Shown here: piece by piece, positions 18,501-26,957 of the stretch
Layout: each line of letters starts with the position of its first letter
Numbering within the stretch: the stretch's first letter is position 1
Assembly: GCF_030687495.1 (NCBI RefSeq)
Contig: NZ_CP117435.1
Location: 2,670,501 to 2,734,500, forward strand
Reading direction: 5' to 3'
Origin: Pseudomonas sp. FP453
Lineage (GTDB): Bacteria; Pseudomonadota; Gammaproteobacteria; Pseudomonadales; Pseudomonadaceae
DNA: 64,000 bases
The notes under the pieces: model-generated
Seen by the model: the letters and a program-made list of their open reading frames with translations, nothing else
What the model was told of the DNA's origin: nothing
The model's database searches: none
Translations under genes and position numbers: made by a program

Positions 18501-19291
18501 AACTCTTCCAGGTAGGGACGCAGTTCGCTGGCGCCCAGGGCGCAGTTCAGGCCCACGGAGATCGGTTTGGCGTGCGCCACCGAGTTCCAGAACGCTTCGG
18601 TGGTCTGGCCCGACAGGGTACGGCCGGAGGCGTCGGTGATGGTGCCGGAGATCATGATCGGCAGTTCGATGTTCAGCGCTTCGAACACGCCCTGCACGGC
18701 GAAGATCGCCGCCTTGGCGTTGAGGGTGTCGAAGATGGTTTCGATCAGGATCAGGTCGGCGCCGCCTTCGATCAGGCCTCGGGTGGCCTCGGTGTAGTTT
18801 TCCACCAGTTCATCGAAAGTCACGTTGCGGTAGCCGGGGTTGTTCACGTCTGGCGACAGCGAGCAGGTGCGGCTGGTCGGGCCGAGCACGCCGGCGACGA
18901 AGCGCGGCTTGTCTGGGTTTTCGGCGGTCTTGGCGTCGGCGATCTTGCGTGCCAGGCGTGCGCCTTCGACGTTCAGCTCATAGGCCAGTTCTTCCATGCC
19001 GTAGTCGGCCATGGAGATGCGCGTGGCGTTGAAGGTGTTGGTTTCAAGAATGTCGGCACCGGCATCCAGGTAGGCCTTTTCGATGCCGCCGATCACGTCG
19101 GGACGGGTGAGCACCAACAGGTCGTTGTTACCCTTGACGTCGCTGGGCCAGTCGGCGAAGCGTTTGCCACGGTAGTCTTCTTCTTCCAGTTTGTAGCTCT
19201 GGATCATCGTGCCCATACCACCGTCGAGGATCAGGATACGTTCCTTGAGGGCTTGATGAAGGGCTTGCAGACGAACGCTACGATCGGACAT
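15581..19291 (-). CDS. metH: Cobalamin-dependent methionine synthase
   Basis: A 1236-residue enzyme transferring the methyl group of 5-methyl-tetrahydrofolate to homocysteine through methylcobalamin. All four modules are visible: the homocysteine domain with the zinc motif [11 protein letters not shown] (about 310-320); the folate (pterin-binding) domain with [11 protein letters not shown]; the B12 module with the base-off ligand motif [20 protein letters not shown] (His at about 760); and the C-terminal SAM activation domain with [12 protein letters not shown]. The length equals E. coli MetH within a few residues. A TGAA-N5-TTCA site 82 bp upstream fits MetR control. It depends on B12, whose synthesis and uptake genes lie about 5 kb away. 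Confidence 0.97.
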   Translation of the reverse strand: MSDRSVRLQALHQALKERILILDGGMGTMIQSYKLEEEDYRGKRFADWPSDVKGNNDLLVLTRPDVIGGIEKAYLDAGADILETNTFNATRISMADYGMEELAYELNVEGARLARKIADAKTAENPDKPRFVAGVLGPTSRTCSLSPDVNNPGYRNVTFDELVENYTEATRGLIEGGADLILIETIFDTLNAKAAIFAVQGVFEALNIELPIMISGTITDASGRTLSGQTTEAFWNSVAHAKPISVGLNCALGASELRPYLEELSNKANTHVSAHPNAGLPNEFGEYDELPSETAKVIEEFAQSGFLNIVGGCCGTTPGHIEAIAKAVAGYAPRPIPDIPKACRLSGLEPFTIDRSSLFVNVGERTNITGSARFARLIREDNYTEALEVALQQVEAGAQIIDINMDEGMLDSKKAMVTFLNLIAGEPDISRVPIMIDSSKWEVIEAGLKCIQGKGIVNSISMKEGVEQFIHHAKLCKRYGAAVVVMAFDEAGQADTEARKKEICKRSYDILVNEVGFPPEDIIFDPNIFAVATGIEEHNNYAVDFINACAYIRDELPYALTSGGVSNVSFSFRGNNPVREAIHSVFLLHAIRNGLTMGIVNAGQLEIYDQIPAELRDAVEDVVLNRTPEGTDALLAIADKYKGDGSVKEAETEEWRGWEVNKRLEHALVKGITTHIVEDTEESRQSFARPIEVIEGPLMSGMNIVGDLFGAGKMFLPQVVKSARVMKQAVAHLIPFIELEKGDKPEAKGKILMATVKGDVHDIGKNIVGVVLGCNGYDIVDLGVMVPAEKILQVAKEQKCDIIGLSGLITPSLDEMVHVAREMQRQDFHLPLMIGGATTSKAHTAVKIEPKYSNDAVIYVTDASRAVGVATQLLSKELKAGFVEKTRLEYIDVRERTSNRSARTERLSYPAAIAKKPQFDWSSYTPVTPTFTGAKVLDNIDLKVLAEYIDWTPFFISWDLAGKFPRILTDEVVGEAATALYADAQEMLAKLIDEKLISARAVFGFWPANQVKDDDLEVYGDDGQPLATLHHLRQQIIKTDGKPNFSLADFVAPKDSGVTDYVGGFITTAGIGAEEVAKAYQDAGDDYNSIMVKALADRLAEACAEWLHQQVRKDYWGYAKDEQLDNEALIKEQYSGIRPAPGYPACPDHTEKGTLFQLLDPEAREMEAGRSGVFLTEHYAMFPAAAVSGWYFAHPQAQYFAVGKIDKDQVASYTARKGQDLAVTERWLAPNLGYDN

Positions 19292-19372
19292 GGGACTACT
19301 CTAGGTCAGGCATTACGGAGGGCGTGAATCATAGCAAACCTGTGCCGATTTGGAGCACGTGCAGGTTTTGCA

Positions 19373-19385
19373 TGAATATCGTTCA
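19373..19385. promoter_or_regulatory. Candidate MetR-binding site upstream of metH
   Basis: TGAATATCGTTCA matches the MetR consensus TGAA-N5-TTCA exactly. It is 82 bp upstream of the metH start codon and 74 bp upstream of the divergent cti gene. MetR is the known LysR-type activator of methionine genes in enterobacteria; that it works here is inference. Confidence 0.5.
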
Positions 19386-19458
19386 TGTTGCTTGGGGGTG
19401 TGGCCCGGTAGAATCACCGGCAAATTTTCAGCGCACGCATTGAATCGGGACCGGGTAC

Positions 19459-21750
19459 ATGTCATTTCGTCTTATCGTCAGCGCCGTCCTGGCCTTGATC
19501 GCCAGCACCGCCCAGGCAGCAGCTCCCGCCCCGGCGATTTCCTACACCCGCGATGTGCAGCCGATCTTCACCGAGAAGTGCGTGGCGTGCCACGCCTGCT
19601 ACGACTCCGCCTGCCAACTCAACCTGGGCAGTGCCGAGGGCGCGGCCCGTGGCGCGAGCAAGATGCCGGTGTACGACGGCGAGCGCAGCCAGGCCACGCC
19701 GACGACGCGCCTGTTCTACGACGCCTTTGGCAAACAAGCCTGGCAGCAAAAGGGTTTCTACTCAGTGCTGGACGCCCAGGGCAGCCAGGCGGCGCTGATG
19801 GCGCGCATGCTGGAGCTGGGCCACAACGCGCCGCTGCAACCCAATGCCAAGTTGCCCGAAGAGATCGTGCTGGGGCTCAACCGCGAAAACATGTGCGCCA
19901 CGCCCGGCGAGTTCAACGCCTACGCCGGTGCCCATCCCAAGGAAGGCATGCCGTTGGCTGTCACCGGCCTGACCGACCAGCAGTACCAGACCCTGCAACG
20001 CTGGCTTGCGTCCGGCGCGCCGATTGACGAACAAGGCCTGGCGCCCAGCGCCAAGGAAGCCCTGCAAGTGCAGCAGTGGGAAAACCTGCTCAACCAGCCC
20101 GGCGCCCGGGAAAGCCTGGTGGCGCGCTGGTTGTTCGAGCACTTGTTCCTGGCCCACATCTATTTTGAGAACGGTGAGCCGGGGCATTTCTTCCAGTGGG
20201 TGCGTTCGCGCACGCCCAGTGGCCAGCCGATCGACCTGATCGCCACCCGTCGCCCGAACGATGACCCGGGCACCCGGGTGTACTACCGCCTGTGGCCAGT
20301 GCAGGGCGTGATCGTGCATAAAACCCACATCACGTACCCCTTCAGTGCCGAGAAGATGGCGCGTATCAAGGAGCTATTCTACGCCGGCGACTGGCAGGTC
20401 AACGCGTTGCCGGGTTACGGGCCGGGCCGTCGCGCCAACCCGTTCGAAACCTTTGAAGCGATCCCGGCCAAGGCGCGTTACCAGTTCATGCTGGATAACG
20501 CCGAATACTTCGTGCGTACGTTCATTCGCGGGCCGGTGTGCCGTGGGCAGATCGCCACGGATGTGATCCGCGACAACTTCTGGACCCTGTTCCAGGACCC
20601 CGACCACGACCTGTACATCACCGATGCGCGCTATCGCGGCCAGGCCACGCCCTTGCTGGCCATGCCGGGGCAGAACGACGATGTGGGCAGTGTGCTGAGC
20701 CTGTGGCTGGCCTACCGTGACAAGCGCAACGAATATGAGGCCCTGCGCCGCGACAGCTATGCCGATGTGCCGCCGCCCAGCTGGTCAAGCCTGTGGGCCG
20801 GTAACGACAACGCGTTGCTGAGCATCTTCCGCCACTTCGACAGCGCCTCGGTGAACAAGGGCTTGATCGGCGAAGTCCCGCAAACGATGTGGCTGTTCGA
20901 CTACCCGCTGCTGGAGCGCACCTATTATCAGTTGGCGGTGAATTTCGACGTGTTCGGCAACGTTTCGCACCAGGCCCAGACGCGGCTGTATTTCGACCTG
21001 ATCCGCAACGGCGCCGAGCAGAATTTCCTGCGGCTGATGCCGGCGAATTCCCGCGATGACTTCCTCGATGACTGGTACCAGAACAGCGGCAAACTCAAGC
21101 TATGGCTGGACTACGAAGCCATTGACGACGACAAGCCCACTGGCCTGCACCTGGACGCCAAGGACCCGAAGCGCGACTTTGCCAACCAGTTGCTGGCCCG
21201 TTACGGCGACCTCGACGCCAGCCCGGACCCGATCAACCGTTGCGCGGGCGCCTTTTGTTCGCGTGATGGCATCGACCCGGCCTTGCAAGACGCCGAACAA
21301 GCGCTGAGCCGCCTGACGTCGCGTCCGGCAGCGGGCCTCAAGGTCATCGACCAACTGCCCGAAGCGACCATGCTGCGGGTCGAAACCGCCAGCGGCAAGC
21401 GTGTGGTCTACAGCATGCTGCGCAACCGCGCCCACAGTAACGTCGCCTTCCTGCTGGGTGAGGCCTATCGCTATCAGCCGGGCCTGGACACGGTGACCAT
21501 CTATCCTGGGGTGCTGAGCAGCTACCCGAACTTCATGTTCAACATCCCGGCGCAGGATGTGCCCGAGTTTGTCGCTGAAATGGAACGGGCCAAGGATGCC
21601 AAGCGCTTTGAGAAAATTGTCGATCGCTGGGGCGTACGCCGCAGTCATCCGTTGTTCTGGCAGTACTTCCACGATTTATCGCAGTACATTCGCGAAACCA
21701 CGCCGGTGGAAGAGGGTGTGTTGGACATGAACCGCTACGAGAACCTATAA
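19459..21750 (+). CDS. cti: Fatty acid cis/trans isomerase
   Basis: A 763-residue periplasmic enzyme that converts cis to trans unsaturated fatty acids in membrane phospholipids, a rapid solvent and heat response typical of Pseudomonas and Vibrio. A signal peptide (RLIVSAVLALIASTAQAAA) is followed by a c-type haem motif CVACH at residues 41-45, inside a Cys-rich CVACHACYDSACQL. Length fits characterised Cti proteins (about 760-770). It is divergent from metH with a 167-bp gap. No regulator is adjacent; Cti is generally regarded as constitutively made and controlled at the activity level. Confidence 0.93.
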   Translation: MSFRLIVSAVLALIASTAQAAAPAPAISYTRDVQPIFTEKCVACHACYDSACQLNLGSAEGAARGASKMPVYDGERSQATPTTRLFYDAFGKQAWQQKGFYSVLDAQGSQAALMARMLELGHNAPLQPNAKLPEEIVLGLNRENMCATPGEFNAYAGAHPKEGMPLAVTGLTDQQYQTLQRWLASGAPIDEQGLAPSAKEALQVQQWENLLNQPGARESLVARWLFEHLFLAHIYFENGEPGHFFQWVRSRTPSGQPIDLIATRRPNDDPGTRVYYRLWPVQGVIVHKTHITYPFSAEKMARIKELFYAGDWQVNALPGYGPGRRANPFETFEAIPAKARYQFMLDNAEYFVRTFIRGPVCRGQIATDVIRDNFWTLFQDPDHDLYITDARYRGQATPLLAMPGQNDDVGSVLSLWLAYRDKRNEYEALRRDSYADVPPPSWSSLWAGNDNALLSIFRHFDSASVNKGLIGEVPQTMWLFDYPLLERTYYQLAVNFDVFGNVSHQAQTRLYFDLIRNGAEQNFLRLMPANSRDDFLDDWYQNSGKLKLWLDYEAIDDDKPTGLHLDAKDPKRDFANQLLARYGDLDASPDPINRCAGAFCSRDGIDPALQDAEQALSRLTSRPAAGLKVIDQLPEATMLRVETASGKRVVYSMLRNRAHSNVAFLLGEAYRYQPGLDTVTIYPGVLSSYPNFMFNIPAQDVPEFVAEMERAKDAKRFEKIVDRWGVRRSHPLFWQYFHDLSQYIRETTPVEEGVLDMNRYENL

Positions 21751-21834
21751 CGGTGCACGTGATCCGGTCATCTCTCGAAGCGGGCGCTGAAGCAGTCGGA
21801 TATCTACCTCGCGGGACTTGGAAAAGGTAAGCCG

Positions 21835-22863
21835 ATGATGTTGATTTCAGTGCAGGCGCTTCGGGCCTTGGCGGCGTGGGTGGTGGTGGGGCATCACTTT
21901 ACCCAGGTGTTCTTCAATTTTGAGGTCGATAACCCGCTGGCCTACCTGTTCGCCGACAAAGGCGGCATCGGGGTGGATGTATTCTTTGTCATCAGCGGCC
22001 TGGTGATTTTTCTCGCCACCGCCGACAAGGCGCTGACACCTTGGCGTTTCATGCTCATGCGCGTGGCACGGATCGCCCCGGCGTATTGGTTCTATACCCT
22101 GCTCATGGCCTTTCTGGCGGTGGCGGTGCCTTCGCTGATTCCAGAGGTTCGATTCGAACCGGGTCACATGCTCTTGTCGATGCTGTTTATCCCGGCCGAA
22201 AATCCCGCGGGTTTTGGCGTCTATCCGCTGCTGGATGTGGGCTGGACCCTGAACTTCGAGATGTTGTTCTATCTGCTGTTCGCCTGTGCCTTGCTGGTGC
22301 GTGGGGCCTATCGATTGGGGGTGGTGGCAGCGCTGCTGTATCTCGTGTGTTACATCGTTGCCCCCGCCCTGGACTTTGCTGACGGGTTCTACAGCAATGA
22401 CATGGTCTTTGAGTTTCTGATGGGCATTGGGATTGGCATGCTGTATCGGCGCGGCCTGTGTCGGGCCAAGGCATGGTTGCCTTTGTTGGGCATCGTCGTT
22501 GCACTGGTGGCGATTTGGCATGGAGCGAATGTGCCGCGTGCGTTGGAGTGGGGAGTGCCAAGCGCGTTATTGGTCATCAGTTGCGTGACGCTGGAGCCTT
22601 ACTTCAAGGATTTGCGCTTTTTGAAGCGGCTCGGGGACTGCTCCTATTCAGTGTATTTGATCCACGTGCTGGTGTTGTGCGCTGGTCGGTGGGTCGTTGA
22701 GCGCACGGGCATAGATCCCTATGCGGTCCTGCCGTTTTGCCTCCTGGTGACGGCGTTTGGCGCATTTTTGAGCTACGAGTGGTTGGAGAAACGCACGTAT
22801 CGCGGGTTCCAACGCTGGCTGGGTGTCGATGAGTCGACTGCCCTTTCCCGACAAAAATACTAG
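21835..22863 (+). CDS. Acyltransferase 3 family membrane protein (OafA/YrhL-like)
   Basis: A 342-residue multi-pass membrane acyltransferase. The N terminus shows the family signature LRALAAWVVVGHHFTQVFF with the conserved His, then GGIGVDVFFVISGLVIF, RRVARIAP-like MRVARIAPAYWFYT, and about ten hydrophobic segments. It ends in YEWLEKRTYRGFQRWLG, as in OafA-type proteins without the SGNH domain. Such enzymes O-acetylate surface polysaccharides or lipids. An AAGG about 8 bp upstream supports the ATG at 21835. It stands 84 bp after cti; whether the two are cotranscribed is unclear. GC and codon use are slightly less biased than the neighbours. Confidence 0.85.
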   Translation: MMLISVQALRALAAWVVVGHHFTQVFFNFEVDNPLAYLFADKGGIGVDVFFVISGLVIFLATADKALTPWRFMLMRVARIAPAYWFYTLLMAFLAVAVPSLIPEVRFEPGHMLLSMLFIPAENPAGFGVYPLLDVGWTLNFEMLFYLLFACALLVRGAYRLGVVAALLYLVCYIVAPALDFADGFYSNDMVFEFLMGIGIGMLYRRGLCRAKAWLPLLGIVVALVAIWHGANVPRALEWGVPSALLVISCVTLEPYFKDLRFLKRLGDCSYSVYLIHVLVLCAGRWVVERTGIDPYAVLPFCLLVTAFGAFLSYEWLEKRTYRGFQRWLGVDESTALSRQKY

Positions 22864-22913
22864 GACTTTGTACCTGCGTAATATTTTGGCGTAAACTGCC
22901 GGCAAGCCTGTGA

Positions 22914-23507
<594 letters not shown>

Positions 23508-23527
23508 GTAAGGCGTTCACTGCGAAG

Positions 23528-23559
23528 AAAAAACGGCGCCCCGTGAGCGCCGTTTTTTT
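23528..23559 (+). terminator. Intrinsic terminator of nfuA
   Basis: AACGGCGC and GCGCCGTT form an 8-bp stem with a 7-base loop, followed by a run of seven T. It is flanked by A on the left, so it could also act weakly on the opposite strand. Confidence 0.88.
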
Positions 23560-23608
23560 ATGTTTATTTTTCAATGTCTTGCGCTATCTACCTAACGAAG
23601 AAGATCAA

Positions 23609-23701
23609 CTGTGGGAGCTGGCTTGCCTGCGATAGCGGTGCATCAGCAGACACATGTACTGCCTGGCACACCGCCATCGCGGGCAAGCCCGGCTCCCACA
23701 G
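23609..23701. repeat. REP pair (REPIN)
   Basis: An inverted pair: CTGTGGGAGCTGGCTTGCCT at the left and GGGCAAGCCCGGCTCCCACAG at the right minus one extra base, with about 50 bp between. It belongs to the same family as 7981-8075 and 26291-26378. It separates nfuA from the end of cobM. Confidence 0.88.
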
Positions 23702-23727
23702 GGTTTTGCATTGATCTCTGGATAGGC

Positions 23728-24474
23728 TCAGGGGCGGTAAAGGTGCGCGTGGCCTGCCCGGTACAGCGACGATTCACTGAAGCTGTCACTGGCCAACACC
23801 CTGCCCACCACGATCAACGCCGTGCGCCGAAACCCCTTGGCCGCTACCTTCTCGGCAATATCGCTCAACGTGCCAACCGCCCAATCCTGATCCGGCCACG
23901 TCGCCCGATGCACCACGGCAATCGGGCAATCGGCGCCATAGTGCGGCAGCAGTTCGGCAACGATTTTTTCCAGATGGTTGACCCCGAGGTGAATCGCCAT
24001 GGTCGTGCCGTGGCGGGCCAGGCTGGCAAAATCCTCACCGGCCGGCATGCTGGTTTTGTCGGCATAGCGGGTCAGGATCACGCTCTGGGCGATATCCGGC
24101 AGGGTCAGTTCTGCCTCCAGCAGCGCCGCGCAGGCGGCAACGGCCGTTACGCCGGGGATGATCTGAAAGGGGATGCCCAACTCGCGCAAATGACGGATCT
24201 GCTCGCCAATCGCCCCGTACAGGCTCGGATCGCCGGAGTGCACGCGTGCCACATCCTGGCCGTTTGCATGGGCCGCCTTGATCAAATCGATGATCTGTTC
24301 CAGGTGCAGTTCGGCGCTGTTGACCAGGGTTTCCGCCTGATGGCCTGCCAGTACCGCCGCAGGTACCAGCGAGCCCGCATAGATGATCACCGGGCAACTG
24401 CGGATCAGCCGCTGGCCTTTGACGGTGATCAATTCCGGGTCGCCGGGGCCTGCGCCGATGAAGTAGACGGTCAT
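23728..24474 (-). CDS. cobM: Precorrin-4 C11-methyltransferase
   Basis: A 248-residue SAM-dependent methyltransferase of the aerobic corrin pathway. It shows the tetrapyrrole methylase signature VYFIGAGPGDPELITVKG at the N terminus, a VHSGDPSLYGAIGEQ SAM-site loop, IPGVTAVAACAALL, and LTRYADKTSMP. ATG 24474 has AGGAA about 7 bp upstream; the longer reading to 24567 is not supported. It is the last gene of the leftward cobalamin group, 70 bp after cobE, and should be under the riboswitch at 25951-26127. Confidence 0.92.
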   Translation of the reverse strand: MTVYFIGAGPGDPELITVKGQRLIRSCPVIIYAGSLVPAAVLAGHQAETLVNSAELHLEQIIDLIKAAHANGQDVARVHSGDPSLYGAIGEQIRHLRELGIPFQIIPGVTAVAACAALLEAELTLPDIAQSVILTRYADKTSMPAGEDFASLARHGTTMAIHLGVNHLEKIVAELLPHYGADCPIAVVHRATWPDQDWAVGTLSDIAEKVAAKGFRRTALIVVGRVLASDSFSESSLYRAGHAHLYRP

Positions 24475-24544
24475 GGGAGATTCCTGTTGAAAAGCGGGCG
24501 AGCATGAAGATTGCTCATGATCGAGAAGGGCAATTATCGGGTTT

Positions 24545-24937
24545 TTAGTCAGCGCACGCCAAGGCAAAGGTCGCCTGGGTGGTTTTTTGGCGGGTGATCA
24601 GCAGGCGGGCAGGGCTGCCGGCGAGGTGTTCTGCCACGGCCAGCGCGGCGCTTTCGGCAATGCCGTAACAACCGGTATGGGTGAAGGCGACGACGGATTT
24701 GTGGCTCAAGCGGTCGGCATATATTGCCAACTGCGGCGCGGTGAAACAGTGCAGGGGTAGCTTCAACGCTGCGGCCAGGGCCAGCAATCCGGGCTCATCG
24801 CTTTTGCGGTCGATACTCGCCAACGCGGTGATGCGGTGACGCTCGATACCGCCCTCGGCGAGGGCGGAGTCAAGCAGGCCCAGCAGGGTCTGAACCTCAC
24901 AACCCCGCTGGCAACCCAGGCCGACTACCAGGGTCAT
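24545..24937 (-). CDS. cobE: Cobalamin biosynthesis protein CobE
   Basis: 130 residues, the CobE/CbiG C-terminal domain as a stand-alone protein. It begins MTLVVGLGCQRGCEVQTL and contains the conserved ITALASIDRKSDEPGLLALA and CYGIAESAALA segments seen in CbiG C-terminal domains. It works between cobM and later ring-contraction steps; its exact chemistry in the aerobic route is not settled. The start overlaps the cbtA stop by 4 bp (ATGA), which indicates translational coupling. Confidence 0.88.
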   Translation of the reverse strand: MTLVVGLGCQRGCEVQTLLGLLDSALAEGGIERHRITALASIDRKSDEPGLLALAAALKLPLHCFTAPQLAIYADRLSHKSVVAFTHTGCYGIAESAALAVAEHLAGSPARLLITRQKTTQATFALACAD

Positions 24938-25638
24938 GCCGAGTATTGATCGCTGCGGTTGCGGCGGAACAGCCAGGCGCTGATCAGGCCCAAAGCCAGC
25001 CAGAAGGCGACGTTGGTCAGCTGCGAAGCGATCTTGAACTGCGCTTCCAGGGCTTCCGGTGCGAGCATCGAATGCACTTCCGGTTGTGGTGCGCCAATCA
25101 CATGGGGCACTGCCAGGATCGCTGCGCCTAGTGCCTTGAGCAGCCAGTTGCGCCCGAATACGATCAGCGCGATACCGGCTGCGGTGGACGCGGCGGTACC
25201 GATCCACCAGGTCTGGCGCAGCGCGAGATCAGCGGCCGCCGTGCCTGGCAACTCAGGTGGCAGGCCCAGGGTCGGCGCCAGCACGAAGGTTGCATAACCG
25301 GCCAGCCCCCACAGCAGCCCCTGGGCCGTGCGGGTCGGTGCACGCAGGGTGTACAGGCCGGCCAGCATCAGCGCAAAGCCGACGGCGACCACCAGGTTGC
25401 CACCCGTGGTGGACAGCACGCGCTGCCAGCCGTCTTCCGGCTCCCAGGCTTCGGCGTCATGGGTATGGGCGGCAGCCCCCGCGGCGTGTTCATGCGCCAC
25501 TTCGGTGGCGGCCGGGGCTTTTTCAAAGGTTTCCGCCTGCAAAATCAGCGGGGCGACCCAGAAGCTTTGCAGCAGGGTCAGCAGCAGGGCGGCCGCAAGG
25601 CCGGTGAAACCTGCGGTTTGCGCAATACGCTTGATCAT
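24934..25638 (-). CDS. cbtA: Cobalt transporter subunit CbtA
   Basis: A 234-residue inner membrane protein with about five hydrophobic helices. It has a His-rich periplasmic-type loop near residues 48-65 (EVAHEHAAGAAAHTHDAEAW) and a QPEVHSMLAP segment, all features of CbtA. It is predicted from genome context to take up cobalt together with CbtB. The start MIKRIAQTAGF at 25638 matches the family. A GTG at 25659 is also in frame and would overlap cbtB by 10 bp, so the start is not fully certain. Confidence 0.85.
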   Translation of the reverse strand: MIKRIAQTAGFTGLAAALLLTLLQSFWVAPLILQAETFEKAPAATEVAHEHAAGAAAHTHDAEAWEPEDGWQRVLSTTGGNLVVAVGFALMLAGLYTLRAPTRTAQGLLWGLAGYATFVLAPTLGLPPELPGTAAADLALRQTWWIGTAASTAAGIALIVFGRNWLLKALGAAILAVPHVIGAPQPEVHSMLAPEALEAQFKIASQLTNVAFWLALGLISAWLFRRNRSDQYSA

Positions 25639-25649
25639 GTCGGCAGGTC

Positions 25650-25838
25650 TCAGTGGCACGGGAACGCGGCGCTGTGGCGGGTATCGTGGGCGGCGTTATG
25701 CACGGCCTCGATATGGGAGAAACCGGCGAAATACACCAGGCACGCGCCGAGGATCGACGCACCGATGGCGGCGGTCAGGCGTTGGCTCAGGGTAGAGGTG
25801 CTGCTGGTGGAGTGCGAGGTGCTGCTGATGATCGACAT
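25650..25838 (-). CDS. cbtB: Cobalt transporter subunit CbtB
   Basis: 62 residues: a Ser/Thr-rich N terminus, one transmembrane helix (AAIGASILGACLVYFAGFSH), and a C-terminal histidine motif EAVHNAAHDTRHSAAFPCH that is diagnostic of CbtB and likely binds cobalt. It is the first gene after the leftward cobalamin riboswitch and is followed within 11 bp by cbtA. Confidence 0.88.
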   Translation of the reverse strand: MSIISSTSHSTSSTSTLSQRLTAAIGASILGACLVYFAGFSHIEAVHNAAHDTRHSAAFPCH

Positions 25839-25879
25839 GGCGCGTCCCTTTCAGGTGTCAGGGTGAAGCGAGCGCATGA

Positions 25880-25908
25880 AAACCCCGCGAGCCAGGCACG
25901 CAGGGTTC
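25880..25908 (-). terminator. Riboswitch-controlled terminator hairpin before cbtB
   Basis: On the minus strand AACCCTGCG and CGCGGGGTT form a stem around a 9-base loop and are followed by TT. It lies between the aptamer and the cbtB ribosome site, where an expression-platform terminator is expected. It suggests that adenosylcobalamin shuts this operon off by premature termination; that mechanism is inferred. Confidence 0.6.
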
Positions 25909-25950
25909 TGAACAGCGCCCGCCCACCGCGGGTTTGTTATCTGATTTTTT

Positions 25951-26127
25951 CGGGCCGGTCTCCGGGCTTGCGAGGGGCTCAATGCCTGAAAACGTCGCCT
26001 TCCCATGCTGTCTGGCACAGTGGATATGACGTTTCGCTCGCTTACCGTTGCGGGGGCAGCACCGGACTGGTCATATCGCTATGACGCACCGGTTTCCCGT
26101 TTCACCCTTTGCAGGGCACCCGAAACA
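25951..26127 (-). ncRNA. Cobalamin riboswitch (leftward, cbtB-cbtA-cobE-cobM)
   Basis: Read on the minus strand, the aptamer shows the full set of conserved boxes: GGGTGCCCTGCAAAGGGTGA at the 5' end, AACGGGAAACCGGTG, the core GCTGCCCCCGCAACGGTAA, CCACTG, GGGAAGGCG, and AGCCCGGAGACCGGCC at the 3' end. It lies 113 nt upstream of cbtB, with a terminator-like hairpin in between. Confidence 0.93.
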
Positions 26128-26191
26128 AGATGTGTAGGAGAGCATGGGGGTGGGAGGGGAGTCAATTGGGATGTGGGTTTTGGCTTTGGTG

Positions 26192-26272
26192 GTGTACATA
26201 TCCGTTTTTTAGGTAACGGCCACTTGGGGTCCGCCCTTACGGCGGGTCACTTTGGAAAAGCCCCAAAGTAAC
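26192..26272. repeat. Left arm of a long imperfect inverted repeat
   Basis: This arm, starting GTGTACATATCCG and containing CCGCCCTTACGGCGGGTCAC and CCCCAAA, is the inverse of 26530-26617. The two arms are about 80-88 bp with scattered mismatches. Similar blocks are, from memory, a dispersed intergenic repeat in P. fluorescens genomes. It contains no protein-coding signal. Confidence 0.75.
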
Positions 26273-26290
26273 AACTGTGGGAACTGGCAA

Positions 26291-26378
26291 CTGTGGGAGC
26301 TGGCTTGCCTGCGATGCAGACACCTCGGTACATCAGGCACACCCAGTTGATGCCATCGCAGGCAAGCCAGCTCCCACA
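26291..26378. repeat. REP pair (REPIN) inside the inverted repeat
   Basis: CTGTGGGAGCTGGCTTGCCT and its exact inverse AGGCAAGCCAGCTCCCACAG flank a 48-bp loop. It sits between the arms of the longer inverted repeat, so two repeat families are nested in one 440-bp intergenic stretch. Confidence 0.88.
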
Positions 26379-26529
26379 GGGGAACGCGTACGCTTCATCG
26401 ATCAGGTCGGCTACTAGGCCGCCTCGCTTTTGCTTTTGATTTTGATCTTAGGCGCCCCCCCAAATCCATGTCGGATTACGGGCACACCGAGCCTAGGCGA
26501 GGTGCCGAGTGTTGGGGCAAGAGCCCTTT

Positions 26530-26617
26530 TGGTTACTTTTGGGGCTCTTTTCCAAAAGTGACCCGCCGTAAGGGCGGAACCCTGAGCCGCCGTTACCGCA
26601 GCAACGGATATGTACAC
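26530..26617. repeat. Right arm of a long imperfect inverted repeat
   Basis: The inverse of 26192-26272: GGTTACTTTTGGGGC at the left, GTGACCCGCCGTAAGGGCGG in the middle, CGGATATGTACAC at the right. Homology continues faintly outward (AAGCCAAACC here, GGTTTTGGCTTTGG on the left arm side). The remaining bases 26400-26529 hold a AGGCGAGGTGCCGAGTGTT segment typical of the same dispersed repeat. Confidence 0.75.
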
Positions 26618-26677
26618 AAGCCAAACCAACCCAACCCCATCATTGACCATCCCCCAAGCACTGCGTAGCCTTGCACC

Positions 26678-26850
26678 CTCGAGGTTCTTCAGCCTAGGCC
26701 GAAGCTAAGAAGGGAACGCGGTCCAAGCCGCGGCTGCCCCCGCAACTGTAAAGGGTTCATCTGACTGCCACGCCACTGCCAAACCGGCGGGAAGGCGCAA
26801 TCAGCGCCGGTCGCAAGACCGGCAAGCCCCAAGCCAGGAGACCTGCCTCG
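26678..26850 (+). ncRNA. Cobalamin riboswitch (rightward, cobW-cobN operon)
   Basis: Conserved boxes in order: GAGGTTCTTCAG region, GAAGGGAACGCGGT, the core GCGGCTGCCCCCGCAACTGT, GCCACTG, CGGGAAGGCG, and AGCCAGGAGACCTGCC. It lies about 107 nt upstream of the cobW start codon. No U-tract terminator is seen downstream. Instead a hairpin covers the cobW ribosome site (26935-26954). Confidence 0.95.
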
Positions 26851-26934
26851 CAACCGATTTTTCAATTCAACCGGGCGGGGTGATCCGGTGACGAAATCCG
26901 CTGCTGCGCACCGTCGCAGGGCCTATCGTCCCGT

Positions 26935-26954
26935 ATGCCCGCCCCCAAGGGCAT
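26935..26954 (+). promoter_or_regulatory. Hairpin masking the cobW ribosome-binding site
   Basis: ATGCCC (26935-26940) pairs with GGGCAT (26949-26954). The cobW Shine-Dalgarno AAGGG (26947-26951) lies in the 3' side of this stem, 6 bp before the ATG at 26958. This would let the upstream riboswitch control translation. The stem is short, so it remains a proposal. Confidence 0.45.
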
Positions 26955-26957
26955 CCG

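Noticed and set aside
15710..19327. A 1205-codon open frame on the plus strand opposite metH
   Set aside because: It is a shadow of metH on the other strand, a common effect of GC-rich third positions; its translation has no recognisable domain and metH is certain.
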